Shown: positions 34,282 through 43,354, numbered from the stretch's first letter. The stretch: 54,347 nucleotides of DNA from Porphyromonadaceae bacterium UBA2751 (GCA_002353285.1 DEJJ01000020.1:1-54347), one strand, 5' to 3'. A program made the numbers and translations. The notes: generated from the letters alone by a model not told the origin.

Positions 34282-34333
34282 AGAGTGAGAGTGAAGAGTA
34301 AGAGTGAAGATTGAGAGTGGAGAGTGAGTGGAG
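34282..34333. repeat. simple repeat, GAGAGTGAAGA type
   Basis: Degenerate copies of AGAGTGAGAGTGAAG occupy the gap between gapA and hppA. Related purine-rich tracts occur at 8270-8306, 16515-16530 and 26075-26117. The rest of 34147-34413 holds the gapA terminator and no gene. Confidence 0.75.
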
Positions 34334-34348
34334 GGGTGATTAAAAAAA

Positions 34349-34377
34349 CTGGCTTGCGGCGTGATGTCGCAAGCCAG
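34349..34377 (-). terminator. gapA terminator
   Basis: Arms CTGGCTTGCG (34349-34358) and CGCAAGCCAG (34368-34377) form a perfect 10-bp stem; on the minus strand it is followed by a T-run. Confidence 0.85.
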
Positions 34378-34413
34378 TGATTAAAAAATGCGGGTAGTCA
34401 AGAATTGTGGCGA

Positions 34414-35454
34414 TTAGCCATTGTTCTTGGCATTCATGATCTTGATGAGGTCGATAACCTTGTGGCTGTAGCCAATCTCGTTGTCGTACCACGAAACCAC
34501 CTTGACGAACTTGTCGGTGAGGTAAACACCAGCGTCGGCGTCGAAGATAGAAGTGCGTGGGTCGCCAAGGAAGTCGCTCGAAACCACCTTGTCCTCGGTG
34601 TAACCCAGGATGCCCTTGAGCTCACCCTCGCTGGCCTTCTTCATGGCAGCGCAGATGTCCTCCTTAGTTGCTGGGTTCTTGAGGTTAACAGTGAGGTCAA
34701 CAACGCTGACGTCGAGAGTGGGGACACGCATCGAGATGCCAGTGAGCTTTCCGTTGAGCTCGGGGATAACTTTGCCCACAGCCTTGGCAGCGCCAGTTGA
34801 CGATGGGATGATGTTGCCAGCAGCAGCGCGTCCACCACGCCAGTCCTTGAGAGAAGGACCATCAACGGTGCGCTGAGTAGCTGTAGTAGCGTGAACTGTT
34901 GTCATCAATCCGTTCTCAATGCCGAAAGCGTCGTTGAGTACCTTAGCGATAGGTGCGAGACAGTTGGTAGTGCACGAAGCGTTAGAAACGATGGTCTCAC
35001 CGTTGTACTTGTCGGTGTTTACACCACAAACGAACATAGGAGCTTGACGGCCATCGTCGCCAGCCTTAGAAGGAGCAGAGAGGACAACATACTTGGCGCC
35101 AGCCTGGAGGTGTTTCTCGGCACGGTCCATAGTGAGGTAGAGACCAGTAGATTCTACGATGTACTCAGCACCCACTTCGTCCCACTTAAGGTCGGCGGCG
35201 TCTTTCTCGGCAGTTACACGAATCTCGTTACCGTTAACGATGAGCTTGTTGTTCTCAACGTCGGCCTTGATGTCGCCACAGAACTGTCCATGCATAGTGT
35301 CGTACTTGAGCATGTAGGCCATATAGTCTACAGGAAGAAGGTCGTTGATACCAACAACTACTACGTCATTCTTGTTGGCTTCTTCAAGCGAAGCACGGAA
35401 AACAAAGCGACCGATGCGGCCAAATCCGTTAATACCGATTTTAATTTTACCCAT
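34414..35454 (-). CDS. gapA: glyceraldehyde-3-phosphate dehydrogenase, type I
   Basis: The 346-residue glycolytic enzyme has the NAD-binding N-terminus KIGINGFGRIGRFVFRAS, the catalytic NASCTTNCLAPIAKVL (Cys nucleophile), TTVHATTATQRTVDGPS with the general-base His, and WYDNEIGYSHKVIDL at the C-terminus. It oxidatively phosphorylates glyceraldehyde 3-phosphate. The gene stands alone with its own promoter and terminator. Confidence 0.97.
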   Translation of the reverse strand: MGKIKIGINGFGRIGRFVFRASLEEANKNDVVVVGINDLLPVDYMAYMLKYDTMHGQFCGDIKADVENNKLIVNGNEIRVTAEKDAADLKWDEVGAEYIVESTGLYLTMDRAEKHLQAGAKYVVLSAPSKAGDDGRQAPMFVCGVNTDKYNGETIVSNASCTTNCLAPIAKVLNDAFGIENGLMTTVHATTATQRTVDGPSLKDWRGGRAAAGNIIPSSTGAAKAVGKVIPELNGKLTGISMRVPTLDVSVVDLTVNLKNPATKEDICAAMKKASEGELKGILGYTEDKVVSSDFLGDPRTSIFDADAGVYLTDKFVKVVSWYDNEIGYSHKVIDLIKIMNAKNNG

Positions 35455-35503
35455 AATTTAGTAAATAGTTTAAAATAAATAATTATTATTACCTAAAAAG
35501 TAT

Positions 35504-35578
35504 TATCTTTGCAGAGACTATTGCCCGAGCTAGATGCTAGAAACTCACGCAGGGCAATGGTTTACGACTGCAAAATTA
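35504..35578. promoter_or_regulatory. overlapping divergent promoter elements between gapA and mscL
   Basis: A minus-strand TAATTTTG (35578-35571) faces gapA, and a plus-strand TATCTTTG (35504-35511) faces mscL. They point toward each other, so the two transcripts would overlap by about 45 nt. The overlap contains a hairpin with arms ATTGCCC and GGGCAAT (about 35519-35558) and inner CTAG-atg-CTAG. Neither -33 element is good, so both starts need mapping. Confidence 0.4.
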
Positions 35579-35708
35579 ATATATTTTTTTGCAAAACTGC
35601 AGTCAATGAGAATAAAATAATTCTTATTATCGGCTCAATTAAGAATGTTTAATAGTTGAGAAGAAAGAGAAGTAACTCTATTTATTAATTTAAAATATCT
35701 AAATCACT

Positions 35709-36101
35709 ATGGGTTTTATCAAAGAATTTAAGGAGTTTGCCATGAAGGGCAACGTAATGGACATGGCCGTTGGTGTAATCATTGGCGGTGCATTTGGTAA
35801 GATTGTTAGCTCTCTAGTTGACGACGTGCTGATGCCAGCTATTGGTATGCTCACAGGCAATGTAGATTTCACTAAGCTGTCGCTCAAGATAGGCGAGGGC
35901 GAGAGTGCTGCAGTGCTCAATTATGGCACATTCATCCAGAACATTATCGACTTCCTTATCATTGCGCTGTGTATCTTCTTGATGATAAAGGCGATGAACA
36001 AGCTCACCAAGAAGAAAGAGGAGGAACCCGCACCCGCCGAACCAAGCAACGAGGAGAAATTGCTGGGCGAGATTCGCGACCTGCTGAAGAAGGACAAATG
36101 A
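35709..36101 (+). CDS. mscL: large-conductance mechanosensitive channel
   Basis: The 130-residue inner-membrane channel opens under membrane tension to release solutes on hypo-osmotic shock. The N-terminal amphipathic helix FIKEFKEFAMKGNVMDMAVGVIIGGAFGKIV split at helix 1 is diagnostic, the second helix is IIDFLIIALCIFLMIKAM and the charged C-terminal bundle is KKKEEEPAPAEP..EEKLLGEIRDLLKK. Length is normal. A terminator follows within 40 nt. Confidence 0.96.
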   Translation: MGFIKEFKEFAMKGNVMDMAVGVIIGGAFGKIVSSLVDDVLMPAIGMLTGNVDFTKLSLKIGEGESAAVLNYGTFIQNIIDFLIIALCIFLMIKAMNKLTKKKEEEPAPAEPSNEEKLLGEIRDLLKKDK

Positions 36102-36140
36102 TGCTTGGCATCGATTAGGGATTAGAATGTCCCCATGTAC

Positions 36141-36174
36141 AACAACTGCACCGAGCATGCTCGGCGCAGTTGTT
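36141..36174. terminator. bidirectional terminator mscL / nucleoside kinase
   Basis: AACAACTGCaCCGAGC (36141-36156) pairs with GCTCGGcGCAGTTGTT (36159-36174) around a 2-nt centre, followed by a T-rich run on the plus strand. Confidence 0.85.
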
Positions 36175-36201
36175 GCTTTTTAAATTGCCATTGAGATGGT
36201 G

Positions 36202-37902
36202 TTAGTCTTGCGCTAACCGGTTGGGGTATTTGAAGCTGGAGCCACCAAGGAACTCACGCATGATGCTGGTGGGTGGAATCTCCTTGTCGTCGACGGGGAT
36301 GAAGTAGTGGATGAATTTCAAGAGGCGATGAGCCTCGCTGTACTCGGGGCAGTTCTTGGGCACCGACGAGAGGATGAGCTCGGCATGTGGGCGCAGAACG
36401 GCAAACTCGATGTTGAGTGCCGAGTTGAACATCATGTCGGCATTCTCCTGATAGGGGGCAATCCATTTCTCCTCGGCATGGCACACGTTCTTCCACTGGC
36501 TGATGGTCTCTCGCGCGGTGAAAGCTCCCTTGTTGTAGTCGCGTATGATGCGTCGCAGCAGTCGGTTGTCGCTGGTTGGCACCCAGTTGTGATCGTCGAG
36601 CGAGATGCTGGTGAGGGTGGAGATGTAGACCTTGAATTTGGCCGATTCGGGGATGTGCTCAGTGAGCCTGGGGTTGAGTGCATGGATTCCCTCGATGATG
36701 AGCACGGTGTCGTTCTTGAGCTTGAGTTTCTTACCATTGTACTCACGCATGCCGGTGACGAAGTTGTACTCAGGAATCTCGACGCGCTCGCCGTTCATCA
36801 GTCGCACGAGGTGCTCCTCGAGCAGCTTGCAGTCGACGGCCTCGATGTTGTCGAAGTCGTAGTCGCCATTAGGCAGCAGTGGGGTGTCGACACGGTTGAC
36901 GAAGTAGTCGTCGGTGGAGAACGAGAGAGGTCGCAGGCCGCATGCCAGCAGCTGGATTGACAATCGCTTGCAGAAGGTGGTCTTGCCCGAGCTCGAAGGG
37001 CCGGTGATGAGCACGATGCGGATGGGGTTGTCCTTGTCGCGGAAGCGGCGGTTGATTTCCTCGGCAATCTGCACAATCTTCTTCTCCTGCAATGCCTCGC
37101 TCACCTGGATGAGCTCGGAAGCGTGACCGTTGAGGATGGCCTTGTTGACGTCGCCGGCGTTAGACTGGCGCATGATTACGTCCCAGTGCACTTTCTCGGC
37201 AAACATCTCGAATGTGCGCGGCATGTCGTGCATCTCGCACAAGCGTGTGGGGTTGTCCCAGTCGGGGGTTCGCAGCATGATACCGTCCTTGTAGCGAATC
37301 ACGTCCCACACCTTGAGATAGCCCGCCGAGGGCACGAGAGGGCCGTAGAAATAGTCGGCAGTGTCCTCGAGGGTGTAGTAGTCGCTGTAGATTTGTCCGC
37401 TCGACTCGAGCAGCTTCACCTTGTCGGCAAATCCACGTTCGGCGAAGACCTTGACAGCGGCCTCGGTGGTGGCCTCATGGCGGTGGAACACCATGTCGTT
37501 GTCGATAATCTCCTTCATTCGGTCGTGAATGCGCAAGATGTCGTCGTCGGTAATGGGCTCGAAGTTCTTCTTCCTGAGGTTGCAGTAGTAGCCTCCCGAG
37601 ATGGGGTGCTCGATGAACAGCTTGGCCCCAGGGCAGGTGTCGGTAGTGGCCTTGTAGAGCACGAAGCACAGCGAGCGCACGTAGACGCGATAGCCCGAGC
37701 CGCGTCGCGCATCCAGGAACTCCACATCGCGGTTCTGGAAGAGTTTAAACTTGAGCCCCTGCGAGGCGTTGTTGACCTTGGCCGAGACCACTGGATACTT
37801 GAAGTTCAACTCAGGAGCAAAGGCGTTGTAGACTTCAAGCAGCGATGTCCCCTCAGGGAACTCACGCGTGACATTGTTGTTTTTACATCGGATTTGAAGC
37901 AT
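36202..37902 (-). CDS. nucleoside kinase: TGS/SAD-like N-terminus fused to a uridine-kinase/PRK domain
   Basis: The 566-residue protein has an N-terminal TGS-like domain (CKNNNVTREFPEGTSLLEV), a threonyl-tRNA synthetase second-additional-domain-like region (about residues 60-220; LFIEHPISGGYYCN), and a C-terminal P-loop kinase domain (about 280-480) with Walker A GPSSSGKTTFCKRLS, FSTDDYFVNR and LIIEGIHALNP. This fusion is widespread in Bacteroidales and annotated as a nucleoside or uridine kinase. The substrate is not proven by sequence. It is last in a minus-strand run starting at the topoisomerase gene. Confidence 0.88.
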   Translation of the reverse strand: MLQIRCKNNNVTREFPEGTSLLEVYNAFAPELNFKYPVVSAKVNNASQGLKFKLFQNRDVEFLDARRGSGYRVYVRSLCFVLYKATTDTCPGAKLFIEHPISGGYYCNLRKKNFEPITDDDILRIHDRMKEIIDNDMVFHRHEATTEAAVKVFAERGFADKVKLLESSGQIYSDYYTLEDTADYFYGPLVPSAGYLKVWDVIRYKDGIMLRTPDWDNPTRLCEMHDMPRTFEMFAEKVHWDVIMRQSNAGDVNKAILNGHASELIQVSEALQEKKIVQIAEEINRRFRDKDNPIRIVLITGPSSSGKTTFCKRLSIQLLACGLRPLSFSTDDYFVNRVDTPLLPNGDYDFDNIEAVDCKLLEEHLVRLMNGERVEIPEYNFVTGMREYNGKKLKLKNDTVLIIEGIHALNPRLTEHIPESAKFKVYISTLTSISLDDHNWVPTSDNRLLRRIIRDYNKGAFTARETISQWKNVCHAEEKWIAPYQENADMMFNSALNIEFAVLRPHAELILSSVPKNCPEYSEAHRLLKFIHYFIPVDDKEIPPTSIMREFLGGSSFKYPNRLAQD

Positions 37903-37927
37903 GGGTTGTTGAGTTTTTTATAGTTTT

Positions 37928-38593
37928 TTATTGAATTATTTTCAGTTTATTCTCGGTCACTGTGAAGTGGATGTTGTGACCGGCGAAGGTCATGCCGTAG
38001 ACCTTGGTTGGGTCGTTGTGGTAGTGAGGCCTTGGGTCGAGGGCGAGTGACTGCCGCAGGGCCTCGAGCTCTTGAGGGGAGAATATTGCCGCTACCTGTT
38101 GTGGGATTTCTACATCGAGCGACTGCCACTGAGTGGTGTCGACGAAGCCGCTGCGCGCAGTGGGATGGGCGTCGGCGTAGGCGACATAGGGCTTGATGTC
38201 GTAGATGGGCGTGCCATCCATCAGGTCAGCGCCAGCCACGTGCAGCACAGGCCCTTGCGGTGTGTTGAACTCCACCTTGCTGAGCCTAACTGCCGAGAGG
38301 CCCAGACGGTTGTGGCGGTAGGGCGAGCGCGATGCGTAGACGCCGATGCGCGTGTTGCCCCCCAGGCGTGGTGGCCTCACAGTGGGGCCAGTGGCCGCGT
38401 GCTTGTTGGCCGAGAATTCCCAAATCAGCCACAGGAAGTCGAACTCGTCGATGCCCCGCAGGCTGTCGGGGTTGCGGAACTCAGGCAAGAACACAATGGT
38501 ACCCTCCAGTGCGCTCACAATGCCACTCTGGCGCGGAATGCCAAACTTTTCATTAAAGGGCGAGTGGAATGTGGCGATGGGAGTGATTTCCAT
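37928..38593 (-). CDS. trmO: tRNA (N6-threonylcarbamoyladenosine(37)-N6)-methyltransferase TrmO
   Basis: The 221-residue protein belongs to the TrmO/TsaA (YaeB) family, which methylates t6A37 in tRNA-Thr using S-adenosylmethionine. Family signatures are ATFHSPFNEKFGIPRQSGI, LRGIDEFDFLWLIWEFS, VRPPRLGGNTRIGVYASRSPYRHNRLGLSAVRL split over the active site, and DLMDGTPIYDIKPYVAYAD. It sits 25 nt upstream of the nucleoside kinase gene and 5 nt downstream of the S41 peptidase gene. Confidence 0.94.
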   Translation of the reverse strand: MEITPIATFHSPFNEKFGIPRQSGIVSALEGTIVFLPEFRNPDSLRGIDEFDFLWLIWEFSANKHAATGPTVRPPRLGGNTRIGVYASRSPYRHNRLGLSAVRLSKVEFNTPQGPVLHVAGADLMDGTPIYDIKPYVAYADAHPTARSGFVDTTQWQSLDVEIPQQVAAIFSPQELEALRQSLALDPRPHYHNDPTKVYGMTFAGHNIHFTVTENKLKIIQ

Positions 38594-38598
38594 GATGC

Positions 38599-39618
38599 TT
38601 AGCTGTTAGTGCGTTTATTTTTAAGTATTTCAAAAGCTTTTTCCAGGATTGTGTCGCGGCCATTGGCCGTGTCGGCATCGGTCATGTCGACCTTGATGTC
38701 GGGCTCGACGCCAAACTCTGTGAGCTTGCCGTCGGGACCTGTGATGGGTGCTGCCGAGAAGCGGATGCTCCAGCCGTTGGGCAACTCGCTGGTGAAAGGC
38801 AGTCCGCATCCTCCCCCTGTAATGTCGCCCACAACAGTGACATTGGGCAGCGACTTCATGATAGAGACGAAATTATTGGTAGCGCTGAACGAGCCACGGT
38901 TGGCGAGCACGACCACAGGCTTGTTGTAGTGCACACGACCTCGAGCTGGCTCGAAGTAGTAGTGGTAAGGCTCGGAGAATTGGGTGTGGCCAGTGCCATT
39001 CTTGTGCTGGATGGAGCCGGCGTAGGTGCGCTCGTTGATAAATCGGGCCACGAGCGTCTCCACGTTGGTGAGAAAACCGCCGCCATTGCTGCGCACGTCG
39101 ATAATGAGGCCGTCGCTTGTGGCGATGGAATTGAAAATGAGGTCGAGGTTTCCGTCGCCAATGCTATTGGAGAAATCGCCGTAGTACATGTAGGCGAAGT
39201 TGTTGTCGAGAATTTGGTACTTGATGCCCGAAGCTCGTCGGTAGTTGAAGTGCAGGTAATGGTCGTCGATGAGGCGCTCGTCGTAGTTGACAGGATATTG
39301 TTCCCAAATCCAGTAGCGCGACACGTCGAAAGCCGAGATCAGATTGGTGTGCCCATCCTGCAGTTCCTTGAGCATGTCGGAGCACAGGTCGAAGAGTTCG
39401 CGGCTTGTGATGTCGTCGTGGATGCGAGCGCGGTACTTGGCTTTCACCTGCTGCCAATCGACGTCCTTGTAGGCAAAGAAGCAGTAGTGCTCGTCGAGGA
39501 TAGTCCACAGTGCGTCGAAGTTGCCATAGGGGTCGTTGTCCCACTCCACCTGGTTGTGGCAAGCTGTGAGTGGCAGTAGCGCAATTAAAGCAATCAATAT
39601 GTTAAGCAGTTGTTTCAT
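38599..39618 (-). CDS. S41-family peptidase lipoprotein
   Basis: The 339-residue lipoprotein (lipobox PLTAC near residue 20) has an N-terminal helical cap (FDALWTILDEHYCFFAYKDVDW) and the tail-specific protease core: LQDGHTNL, DGLIIDVRSNGGGFLTNVETL, and VVLANRGSFSATNNFVSIMKSLPNVTVVGDITGGG split over the active site, with Ser in GSFSA as the probable nucleophile. No PDZ domain is obvious. Its start codon overlaps the stop of the DUF3316 gene by 4 nt (ATGA), indicating translational coupling. Confidence 0.87.
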   Translation of the reverse strand: MKQLLNILIALIALLPLTACHNQVEWDNDPYGNFDALWTILDEHYCFFAYKDVDWQQVKAKYRARIHDDITSRELFDLCSDMLKELQDGHTNLISAFDVSRYWIWEQYPVNYDERLIDDHYLHFNYRRASGIKYQILDNNFAYMYYGDFSNSIGDGNLDLIFNSIATSDGLIIDVRSNGGGFLTNVETLVARFINERTYAGSIQHKNGTGHTQFSEPYHYYFEPARGRVHYNKPVVVLANRGSFSATNNFVSIMKSLPNVTVVGDITGGGCGLPFTSELPNGWSIRFSAAPITGPDGKLTEFGVEPDIKVDMTDADTANGRDTILEKAFEILKNKRTNS

Positions 39619-40493
39619 TGGTACATCGACGAGATTATGTTGTTAGTAGACTTGGCCTTGTGCTTTGGACTCACGCTCAGGAACTCGCCACCGATGCCAA
39701 TGACCAGGTAGTGGGCTATGTCGCGGGTGCTGATGTGGTTAATCCACGAAGTGCTGAAGCGGTTGCGGTAGCCAATGCGGAGGATGGTTCCTCCCAGTTG
39801 CAGGTCGGCCAAGAGCATGTGGTCGAGGTCGAAGCGGTTGCCCCACCAGCCCATGTGTGCGAGATTGCTGCGGTTGCCCAGGTAGATCTCGTAGTAGGCC
39901 TCGTCGTAGTCGGGAGCGAAAAACACACCCACCACAGGAATCGATGCCTGGTAACGCAGCGTGATGGGCAGTCGCTTGATGTGAGTGTTGTAGATAGCCT
40001 GGCCCATGATGCCCACGTTCCAGTGGATGCGTGCCGAGACCACGTTGTTGCTGTTGTTGGCATTATATAGTACCCCGCCACGGAACTGCGTGTCGCCACC
40101 CAGGAGCAGGTGCAGCCCAGGCGTGATGGCATTGCTCCAGCGGTGCATGAGTGCCCATCGTGCATCGAGCATGAGCGCGTGCATGGTGTGGTTGCCAGCG
40201 GGGTTGTGAGTGTAGTCATAGTCAACCTCGAGGCTAAGCTGCCTGTTCCAGTGTGTGGGCGAGAACCCCGTGGCCTGCTGCGCCTCGTAGCCGATGGCCA
40301 TTGCGTGGCCGCCGTATTTCACAGGCGTGAGATAAGAGTCGAGCAGCGATGAGTGTCCGTATTGCGCTGAGAACATAGACGCAACAGGTCGCAGAGGCTT
40401 CTCGTCGTTACTGTCCTGTGCCAGTGCGCACTGGCAGCCGCATGCCATCATGAGCATGAAAACGAGAAAAGCTATGTCGACCTTGTGTGTCAT
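39615..40493 (-). CDS. DUF3316-family outer-membrane-like protein
   Basis: The 292-residue product has a signal peptide (cleavage near ALAQD) and an alternating beta-strand pattern (LSLEVDYDYTHNPAGNHTMHALMLD, VVSARIHWNVGIMGQAIY) suggesting a small outer-membrane barrel. It matches the DUF3316 family of Bacteroidetes, function unknown. It is translationally coupled to the S41 peptidase and begins 15 nt after the topoisomerase stop, so it is part of that operon. Confidence 0.78.
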   Translation of the reverse strand: MTHKVDIAFLVFMLMMACGCQCALAQDSNDEKPLRPVASMFSAQYGHSSLLDSYLTPVKYGGHAMAIGYEAQQATGFSPTHWNRQLSLEVDYDYTHNPAGNHTMHALMLDARWALMHRWSNAITPGLHLLLGGDTQFRGGVLYNANNSNNVVSARIHWNVGIMGQAIYNTHIKRLPITLRYQASIPVVGVFFAPDYDEAYYEIYLGNRSNLAHMGWWGNRFDLDHMLLADLQLGGTILRIGYRNRFSTSWINHISTRDIAHYLVIGIGGEFLSVSPKHKAKSTNNIISSMYQ

Positions 40494-40508
40494 AATATAT
40501 TATATATT

Positions 40509-43307
40509 TTAGGTGTTGGTGTTGTCGAGGTCGTCGAAGAGGCGAGTTTGGCCAGTTAGCATATCGCGCACTTCTTGCTGATCGATGTCGCTTGCTGGAG
40601 CAGTGTCTTGATCAACATCTTGCGATTCGACATCTTGAGGTTCAGGTTCCTCGACTATCCTGGGTTCAAGTTCGGTAACCGAGTCGACCTTGTAATTAGT
40701 GAGTCGCTTGCCCTTGGCATGGAAGCTCTTGACAGCGATAAACTCCTGAGCATCGACGATGAGATTGTCGCGCACGCTGTCGTCGCCTCCAAACTTGACC
40801 TCAAATCGCGGATACTTCTCGCATGTGAGGGCGATGAGCGACGAGTCGGGGTTATCGCCAATCATGCGCTGCTTCTTGGCGTTGTCGTCGAGTGTGAAGC
40901 GCTTGAGATAGACGTAGCCCTGGTCGGCGTCGTTGAGAATCGCAGTCCACACCAGGCTTGGGTCATACTTCATGATGCGCAGTATTCCCTCCTCATAGTG
41001 ATTGGTGGCCTCGCTGCTTGTGGTGTAGAAGTCGCCGTTGCGCATGATGACGAGGATGCGGTCGTCGCCAGCAAACTTGCCCAGCGACACTCCGTGCCCC
41101 TCATAGTTGATGCGCAAGATGTCCTGATCGAACCACACCTCGCGGTCGTCGAGCGTGGAGCGTCCATGTTCCTTGAGCGTGATGCGGTGGATTTCATTCT
41201 TAGTCACCATGTTACCACGCACCGTCTTGCCCTTGATAGCCATGTCGGCCAGGTCGACGTCGAATTGCAGTACTCTCAGGTGCTTCTTGGGCTTTAGAGT
41301 GATGCGGAGCACCTCGGCCTCGCCATTGGGGTTGACCGTGAACCACAGCACTTTAGAGCCGGGCTTTCCTTGAGTGATGTCATATTCCTTGTCGCGTGTA
41401 ACGCCCGTGATGGCAAATCGCTTCATGTAGGTGGTTCCTCCCCGACCGTCGGTGTAGAGAGCATTGTAGATTGTGCGGTTGTCGTTGCGCTTATAGACCC
41501 CGACATGCATCACATGCTTGCCGACGTAGATTTTCTCGGCCACCTTAATAACCTTGTACTTACCGTCCTTATAGAAGATAATGATGTCGTCGATATCGCT
41601 GCAGTTGCATATGAACTCGTCCTTTTTGAGACCCGTTCCAATGAATCCCTCCTGACGGTTGATGTAGAGTTTCTCGTTGGCCTCGGCAACCTTGCTTGCG
41701 ACAATAGTGTCGAAGTCGCGAATGGTGGTCTTGCGAGGATGCAGGTGACCATATTTCTTCTTCAAGTTCTCATACCAATTGATGGTGTGCTCGACGAGGT
41801 GTGCAAGTTTGTAGTCGATGTCGGCCAGTCGCTCGTTGAGCATCGCGATGTAGTTGTCGGCCTTGTCGCTATTGAACTTAACGATGCGCTTCATCTTGAT
41901 TTCCATCAACTTGAGGATGTCGTCGCGAGTGATTGCTCGGTAGAACTGTGGCTTGAAAGGGTCGAGCCGCTTGTCGATGTGGGCTACGGCAGCATCCTCG
42001 TCCTTGGCTTGCTCATAGCCTCGGTCCTTGTAGATTCGCTCCTCGATGAAGATTTTCTCGAGCGAAGCGAAGAAAAGCGATTCCATGGTGTCGAGTCGCT
42101 GAATCTCGAGTTCACGCTTGAGTATATCCTTAGTGTGGTCGACGCTGAACTGCAGCAGGTGGGTGGCAGTGAGGAACTGCGGTTTCTCGTCCTTGATGAC
42201 GCAGATGTTGGGCGAGATACTCGTCTCGCAGTCGCTGAAAGCGTAGAGGGCATCGATGGCCTTGTCGCTCGAAGTGCCAGGCTGCAGGGTGACGATAATC
42301 TCGGCTTGCGACGATGTGTTGTCCTCCACCTTCTTTATCTTAATCTTGCCTTTCTCGGCCGCCCTCAAGATGGAGTCGATGAGAGTGCTGGTGGTCTTGC
42401 CATAGGGCAGGTCCTTGACCAGCAGCGTTTTGTTGTCGAGCTTCTCGATCTTGGTTCGCACTCTCACGCTACCTCCTCGCTCGCCGTCGCGATAGTTGCT
42501 CACGTCGACGTAGCCGCCAGTGGGGAAGTCGGGGAATAGCTGGAAATCCTCTCCCTTGAGATAGGCGACAGCAGCGTCGAGAATCTCGTTGAAGTTGTGA
42601 GGCAGGATTTTACACGAGAGCCCCACGGCAATACCCTCGGCACCTTGAGCCAGCAGCAGAGGGAACTTGACAGGCAGAGTGATGGGCTCGCGGTTGCGTC
42701 CGTCGTAACTCAGAGTCCAGTCGGTGACCTTGTTGTCGAAAGCCACCTCGAGAGCGAACTCGCTAAGCCTTGCCTCGATGTAACGAGGAGCCGCAGCGCC
42801 GTCGCCCGTGAGGATGTTTCCCCAGTTACCTTGAGTGTCGATGAGCAGTTCCTTTTGGCCAAGTTGCACCAGAGCGTCGCCAATGGATGCGTCGCCGTGA
42901 GGGTGGTAGTGCATGGTGTCGCCCACGATACCTGCCACCTTGGTGTAGTGACCGTCGTCACTCTCCTTCATCACATGGAGTATGCGTCGCTGCACGGGTT
43001 TGAGACCATCCTCGATGTGAGGAATGGCGCGCTCAAGAATCACGTAGCTGGCATAGTCGATGAACCAGTTCTCATACATGCCCGAGAGCTGCAGTCGCTT
43101 GTCTTTCTTAGCAGCTGTGGCATGGGGGGTGGTGGAATCGCTGGGGTCAGTTGAATCTGTTGAATCGGTTGACTCAGTTGACTCAAGTGACTCAGTTGAC
43201 TCGGTCATACTCCCCCCGGCTCCCTCTATTTTAGAGGGGGAGCTTTGTCCTTTAGCGTTGTCGTCGATGGGCTCCAGGTCGTTGGGTATGTTATTATCGT
43301 CGTTCAT
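40509..43307 (-). CDS. parC: DNA topoisomerase IV / gyrase-type subunit A
   Basis: The 932-residue protein has the breakage-reunion domain starting GMYENWFIDYASYVILERAIPHIEDGLKPVQRRIL split over the winged helix, with the catalytic Tyr in AAPRYIEARLSEFA, then a coiled coil and a beta-pinwheel C-terminal domain. I see no canonical GyrA box (QRRGGKG), so topoisomerase IV is favoured over gyrase. The first about 70 residues are an unusual low-complexity linker: part is encoded by the 38-bp palindromic repeat (SSPSKIEGAGGS) and part by GTTGACTCA-like repeats (TESTESTDSTDSTD). The partner subunit B is not in the window. Confidence 0.88.
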   Translation of the reverse strand: MNDDNNIPNDLEPIDDNAKGQSSPSKIEGAGGSMTESTESLESTESTDSTDSTDPSDSTTPHATAAKKDKRLQLSGMYENWFIDYASYVILERAIPHIEDGLKPVQRRILHVMKESDDGHYTKVAGIVGDTMHYHPHGDASIGDALVQLGQKELLIDTQGNWGNILTGDGAAAPRYIEARLSEFALEVAFDNKVTDWTLSYDGRNREPITLPVKFPLLLAQGAEGIAVGLSCKILPHNFNEILDAAVAYLKGEDFQLFPDFPTGGYVDVSNYRDGERGGSVRVRTKIEKLDNKTLLVKDLPYGKTTSTLIDSILRAAEKGKIKIKKVEDNTSSQAEIIVTLQPGTSSDKAIDALYAFSDCETSISPNICVIKDEKPQFLTATHLLQFSVDHTKDILKRELEIQRLDTMESLFFASLEKIFIEERIYKDRGYEQAKDEDAAVAHIDKRLDPFKPQFYRAITRDDILKLMEIKMKRIVKFNSDKADNYIAMLNERLADIDYKLAHLVEHTINWYENLKKKYGHLHPRKTTIRDFDTIVASKVAEANEKLYINRQEGFIGTGLKKDEFICNCSDIDDIIIFYKDGKYKVIKVAEKIYVGKHVMHVGVYKRNDNRTIYNALYTDGRGGTTYMKRFAITGVTRDKEYDITQGKPGSKVLWFTVNPNGEAEVLRITLKPKKHLRVLQFDVDLADMAIKGKTVRGNMVTKNEIHRITLKEHGRSTLDDREVWFDQDILRINYEGHGVSLGKFAGDDRILVIMRNGDFYTTSSEATNHYEEGILRIMKYDPSLVWTAILNDADQGYVYLKRFTLDDNAKKQRMIGDNPDSSLIALTCEKYPRFEVKFGGDDSVRDNLIVDAQEFIAVKSFHAKGKRLTNYKVDSVTELEPRIVEEPEPQDVESQDVDQDTAPASDIDQQEVRDMLTGQTRLFDDLDNTNT
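43206..43243. repeat. palindromic repeat element inside the topoisomerase A coding region
   Basis: This is the second copy of the 14805-14842 element, with hairpin arms GCTCCCTCTA (43219-43228) and TAGAGGGGGAGC (43232-43243, one mismatch). It is translated in frame on the minus strand as part of SPSKIEGAGGSM. Confidence 0.8.
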
Positions 43308-43354
43308 TATAGTTCTTTACAAGATATAAAATATCTATGATAGTAAATAATTGG

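Noticed and set aside
41370..42539. 389-residue plus-strand open frame opposite topoisomerase A
   Set aside because: It is antisense to conserved catalytic-domain sequence and resembles no protein.
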